Shown in pieces: positions 1 to 7,334 of a stretch of DNA of 11,637 nucleotides. This DNA comes from Bacteroidota bacterium. Lineage in GTDB: Bacteria > Bacteroidota > Bacteroidia > Chitinophagales > Chitinophagaceae. The notes under the pieces are model-generated. The model did no database searches and was not told where the DNA came from. It saw nothing but the letters and a program-made list of their open reading frames with translations. Numbering within the stretch: the first letter of the stretch is position 1; each line of letters begins with the position of its first letter. The stretch is from contig CANETM010000025.1 in assembly GCA_947441205.1 (NCBI GenBank), positions 1 to 11,637 on the forward strand. Reading direction: 5' to 3'. The position numbers were made by a program, and so were the translations under genes.

Positions 1-123
1 TCTAATTTAATTTTGGATGGCGAAACCTATACAATCGGATTAGCCGCTACAACAGCTTCTTTGTATTATTCTGCATTAGAAAATGGCACTAGATATGAAA
101 CCACTATTAACTTGAAAAAGTAA
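1..123 (+). CDS. 3' end of an unrecognised protein (partial)
   Basis: An open reading frame enters from the left edge and ends at TAA 121-123, giving the last 40 residues of a protein. The visible tail ends in ALENGTRYETTINLKK. It is rich in Thr, Ala, Tyr and alternating hydrophobic residues, as in the final beta strands of an extracellular or surface beta-sandwich domain. Endings of the form 'LE.G..Y...I.LK' occur in fimbrillin-like proteins of this phylum, but 40 residues are too few to assign a family. It converges on the DUF983 gene and is followed directly by a strong palindrome, which supports 121-123 as a true gene end. Function unknown; only the reading frame and stop are supported. 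Confidence 0.6.
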   Translation, partial: SNLILDGETYTIGLAATTASLYYSALENGTRYETTINLKK

Positions 124-137
124 TTTTAACTCATGCC

Positions 138-177
138 ATAAACATAAAGAGATATAATTATATCTCTTTATGTTTAT
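138..177. terminator. Perfect 40-bp palindrome, probable bidirectional terminator
   Basis: Bases 138-157 (ATAAACATAAAGAGATATAA) are exactly reverse-complementary to 158-177, with no mismatch and no spacer. The element lies 14 bases after the stop of the left-edge plus-strand gene. On the minus strand it contains the last five codons and the stop of the DUF983 gene. A long stem between convergent gene ends is the usual form of a shared rho-independent terminator. Both sides of the stem end in T-rich sequence (TTTATGTTTAT), although there is no long uninterrupted U tract. The hairpin is seen directly; its role as a terminator is inferred from position. Confidence 0.75.
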
Positions 178-601
178 TATCCATTCTTTCGTTGTAAGTT
201 AGTGGCTCATTTTTCCAATTTTTGTTATAGGAAACAAACATGGCAATCCAAATAGACCTTGACAAACGCATAAAAACGGGTTGTAACAATACAACTAACC
301 CTATGGAGCCAAACATCCAATAAAATATTCGATTATCATCTAGATCAAAGGTCATTCCTATTAATACTTTCCAAGCTACGAAAGTGGAAACAAAATAAGC
401 GACCATCAAGGCATAACTCACATAGCCTGTACCAACATAAAAACCAACTTCAATTTCAGTGGGTTGTCCGCATACCGGACAGTTGTCATTCATAGTAGTC
501 ATCTTAGAAAAATCATACGGGTTATTACTTACAAATAATTTACCCTCACGGCACCTTGGGCATTTATTTGAGAATATGCTTGCAAATATATTTTTTGGCA
601 T
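158..601 (-). CDS. DUF983 family zinc-ribbon membrane protein
   Basis: This small inner-membrane protein belongs to the uncharacterised DUF983 family, which is common in Bacteroidota; no biochemical role can be given. The N-terminus carries two CxxC knuckles, CPRC (residues 14-17) and CPVC (41-44), typical of a zinc ribbon. The family-like stretch EVGFYVGTGYVSYAL follows, then two hydrophobic segments at about 61-85 and 91-112, and a short basic tail. I start it at ATG 599-601 (MPKNIFASIFSNKCPRC, 147 residues) because family members usually begin 10-15 residues before the first CxxC. The frame stays open upstream to a TTG at 646, which would overlap the end of murF and add 15 residues unlike the family. 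It is the last gene of the gldJ-ispF-murF cluster, 34 bases after murF. Its final codons form half of the palindromic terminator. Confidence 0.85.
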   Translation of the reverse strand: MPKNIFASIFSNKCPRCREGKLFVSNNPYDFSKMTTMNDNCPVCGQPTEIEVGFYVGTGYVSYALMVAYFVSTFVAWKVLIGMTFDLDDNRIFYWMFGSIGLVVLLQPVFMRLSRSIWIAMFVSYNKNWKNEPLTYNERMDNKHKEI

Positions 602-635
602 GGCGCGAAGGTATGAAATATTAAACGAGCATACA

Positions 636-1934
636 TTATGATTCAATAACTTGTTCCATTCTAATACCTCTTGACCCTTTAATGAGAATAGTTCTATTTT
701 TAAACTGCTGTTGAGCTAGCCAAGCTTTTGCATCTAATGCATTAGGAAAGTATAAGAAGTGATGAGTGCATTTTTCAAAATCTCCTCCAACTAATATCAC
801 CTTTTCCCATTCATTTTTTTCTAATAAATGAACGAGTGCTTGATGTTCTGCTAAACTGGTATTACCTAATTCCTTCATGCCTCCAATACAAACAATTTTA
901 TTTTGTGCGTTTAACTTTGCGAAATTTTCGATAGCCAATTGCATACTACTTGGGTTTGCATTATAGGCATCTAAAATAACATCATTATTATTCCACTTTA
1001 GTAATTGTGAGCGACTATTGGTTGGCGTATAATTTTCAATCGCATTTTTTATTTTTTCTGGAGGCACATTAAAATATAATCCAATACTCACTGCCGCCAA
1101 TATATTTGGTAAATTATATTCACCTACTAATTGTGATTGAATCATTTGAATAGGGGAGCCGTTTGTAAAATTCACTTGTAAAAAACCATTCACTGTGTTA
1201 GCATTTGCTTGTAAATTTCCGGACGTATTTCCATAGGTAATCACTTTATCAATACCCTCACTCATATTAACTAAGTAATCATAATCACTCATTACAAAAG
1301 CAGCTCCATTGTATAAACGCAAGGACTCAAATAATTCACCCTTACCTTTTTTTACACCTTCTTCCGATCCAAATCCTTCTAAGTGTGCTTTGCCACAATT
1401 GGTTATTAATCCATAATTAGGCATTGCATATTCGCAATAACTTGCAATTTCATATAAATGATTGGCGCCCATTTCGATAACGGCCATTTCGGCATCCATG
1501 CCTATACTTAATAAGGTAAGCGGTACTCCAATATGATTATTTAAGTTTCCTTGTGTGGTATAGGTTTTAAAATGGCTTGATAATACTGCAAAAACTAATT
1601 CCTTAGTTGTTGTTTTTCCATTGCTTCCTGTAATGCCAATAAATGGAATATTAAATTGTGCTCTATGATGTTTTGCCAGGCTTTGTAATGTAGTTAGTAC
1701 ATCATCTACTTGTAGTATTCTGTTTTCAAATGCCTTGCTATTTTCAATTGGCTCATCAACAATGGCGAAGCTTGCTCCATTTTCAAGTGCAGCAATTGCA
1801 AAATTATTTCCATTAAAATTGGGTCCTTTTAAAGCAAAATATAAGTCCCCTGATTTTAATTTTCTAGTATCGGTTTGTACTTGAGGGTGCAGCTTGTACT
1901 GTTCGTATAAAAATGAAAGGGAGGGAAGCTTCAT
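636..1934 (-). CDS. murF: UDP-N-acetylmuramoyl-tripeptide--D-alanyl-D-alanine ligase (MurF)
   Basis: MurF is the cytoplasmic ATP-dependent Mur ligase that adds D-Ala-D-Ala to the UDP-MurNAc-tripeptide, the last cytosolic step of the pentapeptide precursor. The 432 residues show the three-domain plan. The N-terminal uridine-substrate domain includes TDTRKLKSGDLYFALKG (21-37). The central ATPase domain has the P-loop GITGSNGKTTTKEL (100-113, Lys107), the NHIGVPLT stretch and VIEMGANH (152-159), where a glutamate binds metal. The C-terminal domain has LDAYNANPSS (321-330), GGMKELG (351-357) and the closing ILIKGSRGIRMEQV (416-429). Length is typical of Bacteroidota MurF. It starts at ATG 1932-1934, 11 bases after the ispF stop, so it is probably translated from the same mRNA. 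All key motifs are intact. Confidence 0.97.
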   Translation of the reverse strand: MKLPSLSFLYEQYKLHPQVQTDTRKLKSGDLYFALKGPNFNGNNFAIAALENGASFAIVDEPIENSKAFENRILQVDDVLTTLQSLAKHHRAQFNIPFIGITGSNGKTTTKELVFAVLSSHFKTYTTQGNLNNHIGVPLTLLSIGMDAEMAVIEMGANHLYEIASYCEYAMPNYGLITNCGKAHLEGFGSEEGVKKGKGELFESLRLYNGAAFVMSDYDYLVNMSEGIDKVITYGNTSGNLQANANTVNGFLQVNFTNGSPIQMIQSQLVGEYNLPNILAAVSIGLYFNVPPEKIKNAIENYTPTNSRSQLLKWNNNDVILDAYNANPSSMQLAIENFAKLNAQNKIVCIGGMKELGNTSLAEHQALVHLLEKNEWEKVILVGGDFEKCTHHFLYFPNALDAKAWLAQQQFKNRTILIKGSRGIRMEQVIES

Positions 1935-1945
1935 TGTAAAAGAGG

Positions 1946-2431
1946 TTAACTATTGATAGCAGTGAGCAGGCAAGTTGCAGTCGCGACAAGTCCTTCTTGT
2001 CGTCCAGTAAAACCCATTGTCTCCGTAGTCGTCGCTTTTATTGATATATCCTTATCACCAATGTGTAAAATAGATGCTATACAATTTTGCATTTCAATTA
2101 CATAAGGTTTTATTTTAGGAGCTTCTAAACAAAGCGTCGCATCAATATTTACAATTTGATAACCTTGTGCGGTGATTAAATCGTATGTGCGGGCTAATAA
2201 AATTTTACTATCAATATTTTTATAAGCATTGTCAGTGTCTGGGAAATGAGTTCCAATATCTCCTAAGCTCAATGCGCCAAGTAATGCGTCACAAATGGCG
2301 TGTAATAAAACATCGGCATCACTATGACCTAAAGCCCCTTTTGTATGTGGAATTTTTATACCTCCAATCCATAAATCACGACCTTCCACTAATTGGTGAA
2401 AGTCTATTCCTGAACCAATGCGCAATTTCAT
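1946..2431 (-). CDS. ispF: 2-C-methyl-D-erythritol 2,4-cyclodiphosphate synthase (IspF)
   Basis: IspF cyclises CDP-methylerythritol 2-phosphate to methylerythritol cyclodiphosphate with release of CMP, in the non-mevalonate (MEP) isoprenoid pathway of the cytoplasm. The 161-residue length is normal for this homotrimeric enzyme. Visible motifs are GSGIDFH (6-12), giving metal ligands Asp10 and His12; GHSDADVLLHA (35-45), giving His44 as third ligand; and GDIGTHFPDTD (58-68). The C-terminal signature KATTTETMGFTGRQEG (132-147) contacts the nucleotide. The metal ligands align with Asp8, His10 and His42 of the E. coli enzyme, offset by two residues. Its ATG lies only 4 bases after the gldJ stop and the next gene is murF, which suggests operon transcription. 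The pairing is sensible because this pathway feeds undecaprenyl phosphate, the lipid carrier for peptidoglycan. Confidence 0.97.
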   Translation of the reverse strand: MKLRIGSGIDFHQLVEGRDLWIGGIKIPHTKGALGHSDADVLLHAICDALLGALSLGDIGTHFPDTDNAYKNIDSKILLARTYDLITAQGYQIVNIDATLCLEAPKIKPYVIEMQNCIASILHIGDKDISIKATTTETMGFTGRQEGLVATATCLLTAINS

Positions 2432-2435
2432 TCAA

Positions 2436-3767
2436 TTATTTTTTAAACAGACGCTTGTACCAAGGCTTTGATTTATCTGTTGCTTCACTAGCTGCATCAA
2501 AACCAAAAGCAGAAGATACACATCGGAATCCAATGGTACTGGTTGATTGATCTTGATCCATATATCTTCTAGTACCTGGGTTAAGCCAATATGGTCTGTC
2601 TTTCCAGCTACCTCCTTTATATACTCTTGACTTATTCGATATTAGTGTATTTACATCTGAATCATACTGAGCTACTTCAGGATCGTCACCATCTAAAGTG
2701 CTATCTCCCCTATATGGATTAAAGTCATCCATATCCACGCTACTTAAAGGTCTATATAAATCAGCAACCCATTCATTCACATTACCATTTAGATTAAATA
2801 AACCAATTCTTGTAGGTGTAAAACTATTTACTTTAGAAGGGAAACCTGCGCCATCATTTGAATAGCCAATCATACCCATATAGTCGCCTCTGCCATTTTT
2901 AAAATTGGCAACAAACATACCTTGATCTGCTTTTTTGGTATTTCTGATACTTTCATTTCCACTTGTGCTCCAAGGGAATGGAGAATCAGATTGTGAAACA
3001 CTTGCATTTGGGTGACTAGAATTTGAACCCGCTTTAGGATTCTTGAAATTAGAAACATAGTTTTTCGCACTTGATACTTTCGCCGCATACTCCCATTCTG
3101 CTTCAGTTGGTAATCTAAAGTCAGGCACCATAATAAATTCTTCCCCTGATTTTCTCAATTTTGAATTTGGTTTTTTACCACCATAATCTAATTTTTCTTT
3201 CCCAACCATTTTACCAATATATTGTTGCTTCTTATTCAATAATCCATAAAATCTTAAAGTATTTTCATTGGCTCTGTCCGTTCTCCATCTGCAATATTTT
3301 GTAGCCTTTTCCCAATTAACACCTACTACTGGATAATCATTGAATGCTTTAGCTCTGAAATAACCAAGTATCATTGGCTCATTATAGGCTAAAGGTGATT
3401 TCCAAACCAGTGTATCAGGAAGTGCTTCTATTGCTAAGTCTTTGTATTGTGCTGAATCCTTCCCTAACTTTTCTAACCAATGGGTATAATCTCTGTAAGT
3501 TTTGTTGCTCACTTCATACTTATCTATTCTAAATGAGCTTACAGTAACACGTCTTAATGTATTATTCCATTGTCTCATTTCATTTTCTTCGGTATTCATG
3601 CCCATGCCAAATGTTCCACCATGAACTAGAACCATATTATCGTAGGGGTCATTTTTAATAGCTGCTAATTCAATTGAATTTGCCTTATTTGATTCCAATG
3701 TTGAAACCAAAGTTGGACTCAATAAAAGAATACCAAAAAACAATAAAATACTGTTAATAAAATTCAT
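2436..3767 (-). CDS. gldJ: GldJ-like T9SS/gliding motility protein (FGE-sulfatase fold), no lipobox
   Basis: GldJ is known in Flavobacterium as an outer-membrane lipoprotein needed for gliding and for stability of the GldK part of the type IX secretion machinery. This 443-residue protein has an N-terminal hydrophobic export signal (about 5-23). A formylglycine-generating-enzyme-like (FGE/SUMF1) domain spans about 44-417, with MVLVHGGTFGMG (45-56), RRVTVSSFRIDKYEVSN (72-88), LPDTLVWKSPLAYNEP (116-131), RLPTEAEWEYAA (218-229), LNGNVNEWVAD (326-336), YKGGSW (383-388) and GFRC (413-416). The 'DTLVW..PLAYNEP' and 'PGTRRYMDQDQS' stretches point to GldJ rather than GldK. The basic tail KPWYKRLFKK recalls the short C-terminal segment known to matter in GldJ. 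The first 158 residues contain no cysteine, so no lipidation site is visible. An in-frame stop at 3777-3779, with no start codon in between, rules out a longer N-terminus. A divergent porU is the expected neighbour. It could instead be a non-lipidated GldJ paralogue. Confidence 0.85.
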   Translation of the reverse strand: MNFINSILLFFGILLLSPTLVSTLESNKANSIELAAIKNDPYDNMVLVHGGTFGMGMNTEENEMRQWNNTLRRVTVSSFRIDKYEVSNKTYRDYTHWLEKLGKDSAQYKDLAIEALPDTLVWKSPLAYNEPMILGYFRAKAFNDYPVVGVNWEKATKYCRWRTDRANENTLRFYGLLNKKQQYIGKMVGKEKLDYGGKKPNSKLRKSGEEFIMVPDFRLPTEAEWEYAAKVSSAKNYVSNFKNPKAGSNSSHPNASVSQSDSPFPWSTSGNESIRNTKKADQGMFVANFKNGRGDYMGMIGYSNDGAGFPSKVNSFTPTRIGLFNLNGNVNEWVADLYRPLSSVDMDDFNPYRGDSTLDGDDPEVAQYDSDVNTLISNKSRVYKGGSWKDRPYWLNPGTRRYMDQDQSTSTIGFRCVSSAFGFDAASEATDKSKPWYKRLFKK

Positions 3768-3804
3768 ATAAATAATTTATTCAAATTCAAGTTTAATGCT
3801 AAAG

Positions 3805-3812
3805 CGAAGATA
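3805..3812 (-). promoter_or_regulatory. Candidate -7 box for the gldJ-ispF-murF-DUF983 operon
   Basis: On the minus strand this reads TATCTTCG, matching the Bacteroidota -7 consensus TAnnTTTG at all but one fixed position. It lies 37 bases upstream of the gldJ ATG in the divergent gap. There is no clear TTG at the usual -33 spacing, only a TTA about 18 bases upstream. It is the best candidate for the leftward promoter; assignment is by consensus and position only. Confidence 0.4.
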
Positions 3813-3881
3813 GTTCGTTTTTTACTTATTTAATCATCAGAATACCACAATCTTATGTTACGAAAATCCTAATTTTAGGTG

Positions 3882-6800
3882 ATGAATAGTCCCAAAATTA
3901 TATTTTTTGTCCTTTTTTTAACCTTTTTTACCGTTTGCGATGGCCAAAATAGCCCATTGGCAACGGGAAAGTGGGCTAAAATCAGCACGTCTAAACAAGG
4001 GATTTACAAATTGACAGGGGCGCAATTAGCAAAGTTGGGTTATACATTACCCATTGTTTCCAGTCAGCTACAATTGTTTGGATACAATTTGAGCAATTTA
4101 ACCGAAAAAGTAAATGCTACCATAAATGCCGGACTTTCCGAGAATTCGATAAAAATTATGGATGGTGGAGATGGTCAATTCGATGCGACTGATTATTTAT
4201 TATTTTACAATCAAGGGCCTGTTTACTGGAAATTTGATAGTAGCTTAAATCGGGTGTCGCATCAGAATTATGCAACGGGTGACTCAGTGTATTATTTTAT
4301 TACACTGGGCCAGAATGGGAAAAGAGTTGCATTGCAAAATGTACAAGCTAATAACAGTAAACCGAGATCGGAATTTAGTCATCATATTTTGTTTGAAAAA
4401 GATAGCGTTTCCTTATTAAACAGTGGTAAGGTTTTTTATGGGGTCCCAATGGGACAAGGTGTGGGTAAGCAATCACAGCTAAATTATAATTTTAATGCAC
4501 AGGGATTTACCAGCAACAGTAAACTGAAAACATATGTAAACCTGGCTTCAACCAGTTATCAAGTAAATGGTCAATTTGACTTTAATGTTAATAATACATT
4601 GGTTCATTCTACCATTTTACCGACAGTCTCAGGTTTATTATTTGATGACATTGCGGCTGAAAAATTAGATAGCTTTAATATCAATTCAAATAATTTATTA
4701 CAAGGCTATAATGCTTTAAAAATAACATATAACACCCCCAACACTGGTTCAACTGGGTGGGTTGATTATATTGAATTATTAATAAAAAAGCAAGTTGGAT
4801 TTTGGCAGGATAGCACTATTTATTTTAGTATTGAAGATGAATTTGAGCAAGGTGGCACGGCCAATTGCGCTATTCAAAACATGGATAGTTCTAGTATTAT
4901 TTGGAATATAACGAATAGTGAAAGTCCTGCTCAAATACAATGGCAAATGACAGGTGCTCAATCAGGACAATTCACTAATAGTACTTCTGGCATTTCAAAC
5001 TTTTTTGCAGTCAAGCAAAATTCATTTGAAGTGCCTACATTATTGGGTCAGGTAGAAAATCAAAATACAATCAATTTCAATGAATCAATTGAATATGTGA
5101 TTGTCGCAGCGCCAGCTTATATGAAAGCTGCTTTAAAATACCGACAATTTCAAGTTGATCAATTTGGTCGAAAAGCAAATGTATTTAATGCACGAGAAAT
5201 TTATAATGATTTTGCAGGTGGTCAACCTAGTGCAGTAGCAATCAGAAATTTATTAAAATATTTAACAAATCGGGCCACTCAAAATAATTTAGTTGCTCCG
5301 AAGTTCCTTTTATTATTAGGTATTGGCAATTTCAATACCAAGAAATTAAATATCGATTTTGAATTACCTGTTTATGAAAGTAATAATTCCAATTCGGTAC
5401 TTTCCAGCTTCTCATCGGATGATTTTTTTTCTATCTTAAATTCAGGGGATGATATAAATGATTATAATAAGGTTCAAAATTTATCAATAAGTGTAGGCCG
5501 AATTCCAGCAAGAAAAGTAGCAGAGGCGGACACTGCCATTCAAAAATTAATAAATTATCAAACTAATAAAATAGGGGGATCATGGGAAAATAAAATTACT
5601 TGGGTGGCTGATGACGGTGACTATAATTTGCATTTGCAGGATGCAGAATCAATTATCAGTAACTTACAATTAAAGGCGTCACATTGGAATCATAATAAAA
5701 TATATTTGGATTTATTCCCTTCACAAAATACAAGTGCGGGTAATACCTATCCCTTAGCATTCAATTCCATTCAACAAGCAATTCAAGAAGGATCAGTGGT
5801 TTTAAATTACACAGGCCATGGGAATTACCTGAGGCTTTCGGAGGAGGCGGTCATTTCGCAGCAACAATTTGAATTATGGAAAAATGCTAACAAGCTACCT
5901 TTAATGATTGCAGCTTCCTGTAATTTCATCCCTTATGACCAACCTTCCTTAAATTCAATAGCATGGGATGCCTTCATGAAAAATAGCGAAGGCATAATTG
6001 GTTTAGTTGCAGCCAACAGATTGGTTTACGCATTTAGCAATAAACAAATTAATGATTTGTTTATCCAGCAGCTTTTAGTAAAAAATGCACTCGGAAATTA
6101 TAATACAATTGGCCAGGCTTTACAAAATGCGAAATTGATAAATTGGTCAAAGAACGGCGATAGGGTAAACGACTTGAAATTTAATTTAATGGGTGATCCA
6201 GGAATGGTTTTAAATATGCCCAATAATGATTTAGTACTGCAAAAAATAAATGATAAACCATTTATTGGTAATGATACCTTACTATCAGGTGCAGTTAATA
6301 AAATGATAGGTACTATTAATAAAAAAGGGTTAACAAAGTCAAATTTTAATGGAGAAGTTAATTTAATTATTTACGATGCCATTAAATATAAAAAAACGCT
6401 TGCGAATCAGTCAAGCAGCATTTCAGTTCCCATTGCCATGCAAGAAAATGTTTTATTCAGAGGTAAAGCATCTGTATTAAATGGCAATTTTAAGATTGAT
6501 TTTGTTTTACCTGCGCAGGTTTCAAATGCATCTAGTCCAATAAGAATTGAATTAGCAGCAAATGGGGGTAATGAATCAGCTTTATTGATTTTAGATTCTA
6601 TTTATTCAAGGTCAAATGGAGTCATTAATAACAATGATACCATAGGTCCCAACATACAAGCTTATATAAATGATCCATTGTTTAAGCAGGGAGGGTGGGT
6701 AATGCCAAATTCGAAATTATTTATGAATTTAAATGATAGTTCAGGTATTCAAGCTTCAGGAAATGCACTTGGGCATGATTTGGCTATATGGTTAGACGAT

Positions 6801-7286
6801 GATCAAGTCCCTATCATATTGAATAATTATTATAGTAATAATATTAATACCTATCAATCAGGTAAGCTTAGCTATTTACTTCCAACCTTAAAAGTAGGGT
6901 CCCATAAATGTATCATAAAGGCTTGGGATTTATTAGGTAATAGTAATGCAGATACATTATTTTTTGAGGTTCCAAAATCAAATAGTTTACATATTATGAA
7001 CCCTATAAATTATCCTAATCCTTTCTATACTAAATCAAGGTTTAGTATAGAAACAAATCTTATTGGGGCGCCAATTGAGGTACAATTTGAAGTACTTGAC
7101 CCATCTGGTAAATTACTATACTCAAATAAAAGTCAATACATTAACAAAGAAAATAGGCTATTTGTAGATTGGAATGGGGTCACTAATTCGGGCGCTAATT
7201 TGAAGCCTGGGGTTTATTTTTATCGATTTTTAGTGAAGACATCCACTTCGTTGGCTAGCATTTCAAATACTTTTATTAAATTATAA
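3882..7286 (+). CDS. porU: Type IX secretion system sortase PorU (C25 gingipain-like)
   Basis: PorU is the cell-surface cysteine protease of the T9SS attachment complex. It removes the C-terminal sorting domain from secreted cargo and transfers the cargo to a lipopolysaccharide anchor. An N-terminal signal peptide (about 1-22, IIFFVLFLTFF core) precedes a long beta-rich prodomain-like part. A peptidase C25 domain occupies roughly 400-790. It carries the catalytic His in NYTGHGNY (His646) and the catalytic Cys in IAASCNF (Cys680), about 34 residues apart as in gingipains and P. gingivalis PorU. A T9SS-like C-terminal domain starts at YPNPF (about 1044) and shows LDPSGKLL and LKPGVYFYRF. I start at ATG 3882, giving 1134 residues; a GTG directly before it (3879) is possible. 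PorV follows 48 bases later and gldJ is divergent, an arrangement I recall from Flavobacterium. Both catalytic residues are intact. Confidence 0.95.
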   Translation: MNSPKIIFFVLFLTFFTVCDGQNSPLATGKWAKISTSKQGIYKLTGAQLAKLGYTLPIVSSQLQLFGYNLSNLTEKVNATINAGLSENSIKIMDGGDGQFDATDYLLFYNQGPVYWKFDSSLNRVSHQNYATGDSVYYFITLGQNGKRVALQNVQANNSKPRSEFSHHILFEKDSVSLLNSGKVFYGVPMGQGVGKQSQLNYNFNAQGFTSNSKLKTYVNLASTSYQVNGQFDFNVNNTLVHSTILPTVSGLLFDDIAAEKLDSFNINSNNLLQGYNALKITYNTPNTGSTGWVDYIELLIKKQVGFWQDSTIYFSIEDEFEQGGTANCAIQNMDSSSIIWNITNSESPAQIQWQMTGAQSGQFTNSTSGISNFFAVKQNSFEVPTLLGQVENQNTINFNESIEYVIVAAPAYMKAALKYRQFQVDQFGRKANVFNAREIYNDFAGGQPSAVAIRNLLKYLTNRATQNNLVAPKFLLLLGIGNFNTKKLNIDFELPVYESNNSNSVLSSFSSDDFFSILNSGDDINDYNKVQNLSISVGRIPARKVAEADTAIQKLINYQTNKIGGSWENKITWVADDGDYNLHLQDAESIISNLQLKASHWNHNKIYLDLFPSQNTSAGNTYPLAFNSIQQAIQEGSVVLNYTGHGNYLRLSEEAVISQQQFELWKNANKLPLMIAASCNFIPYDQPSLNSIAWDAFMKNSEGIIGLVAANRLVYAFSNKQINDLFIQQLLVKNALGNYNTIGQALQNAKLINWSKNGDRVNDLKFNLMGDPGMVLNMPNNDLVLQKINDKPFIGNDTLLSGAVNKMIGTINKKGLTKSNFNGEVNLIIYDAIKYKKTLANQSSSISVPIAMQENVLFRGKASVLNGNFKIDFVLPAQVSNASSPIRIELAANGGNESALLILDSIYSRSNGVINNNDTIGPNIQAYINDPLFKQGGWVMPNSKLFMNLNDSSGIQASGNALGHDLAIWLDDDQVPIILNNYYSNNINTYQSGKLSYLLPTLKVGSHKCIIKAWDLLGNSNADTLFFEVPKSNSLHIMNPINYPNPFYTKSRFSIETNLIGAPIEVQFEVLDPSGKLLYSNKSQYINKENRLFVDWNGVTNSGANLKPGVYFYRFLVKTSTSLASISNTFIKL
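7022..7053 (+). repeat. Perfect 13-bp inverted repeat inside porU
   Basis: TTTCTATACTAAA (7022-7034) is followed by six bases and then its exact reverse complement TTTAGTATAGAAA (7041-7053). In RNA this gives a 13-bp hairpin, with one further U-G pair possible and a four-base loop. It lies in the coding region just after the YPNPF codons, where the C-terminal domain begins. The structure is seen directly; no function is established. Confidence 0.8.
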
Positions 7287-7304
7287 ATAACTAATGTCTT
7301 TTTG

Positions 7305-7312
7305 TATCTTTA
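7305..7312 (+). promoter_or_regulatory. Weak candidate -7 box upstream of porV
   Basis: TATCTTTA matches TAnnTTTG at all but the last position. It lies 22 bases upstream of the porV ATG, in the 48-base gap after porU. No -33 TTG is seen at the usual spacing. A one-mismatch match in AT-rich DNA is weak evidence, and porV could instead be read through from porU. Confidence 0.25.
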
Positions 7313-7334
7313 TTGCAAATATTAAAGCAATTCC

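Noticed and set aside
602..646. Longer DUF983 start at TTG 646
   Set aside because: It overlaps the end of murF, adds 15 residues unlike the family, and a well-placed ATG exists at 599-601.
2185..2550. Plus-strand open frame of 121 codons across ispF and the gldJ end
   Set aside because: It runs antisense to two clearly recognised genes and encodes no recognisable domain.
3868..3879. Short inverted repeat CCTAA-TT-TTAGG directly before the porU start, overlapping a TAATTTTA box
   Set aside because: Five-base arms are common by chance in AT-rich DNA, and the box has a mismatch at the final G with no -33 element, so neither an operator nor a promoter can be supported.
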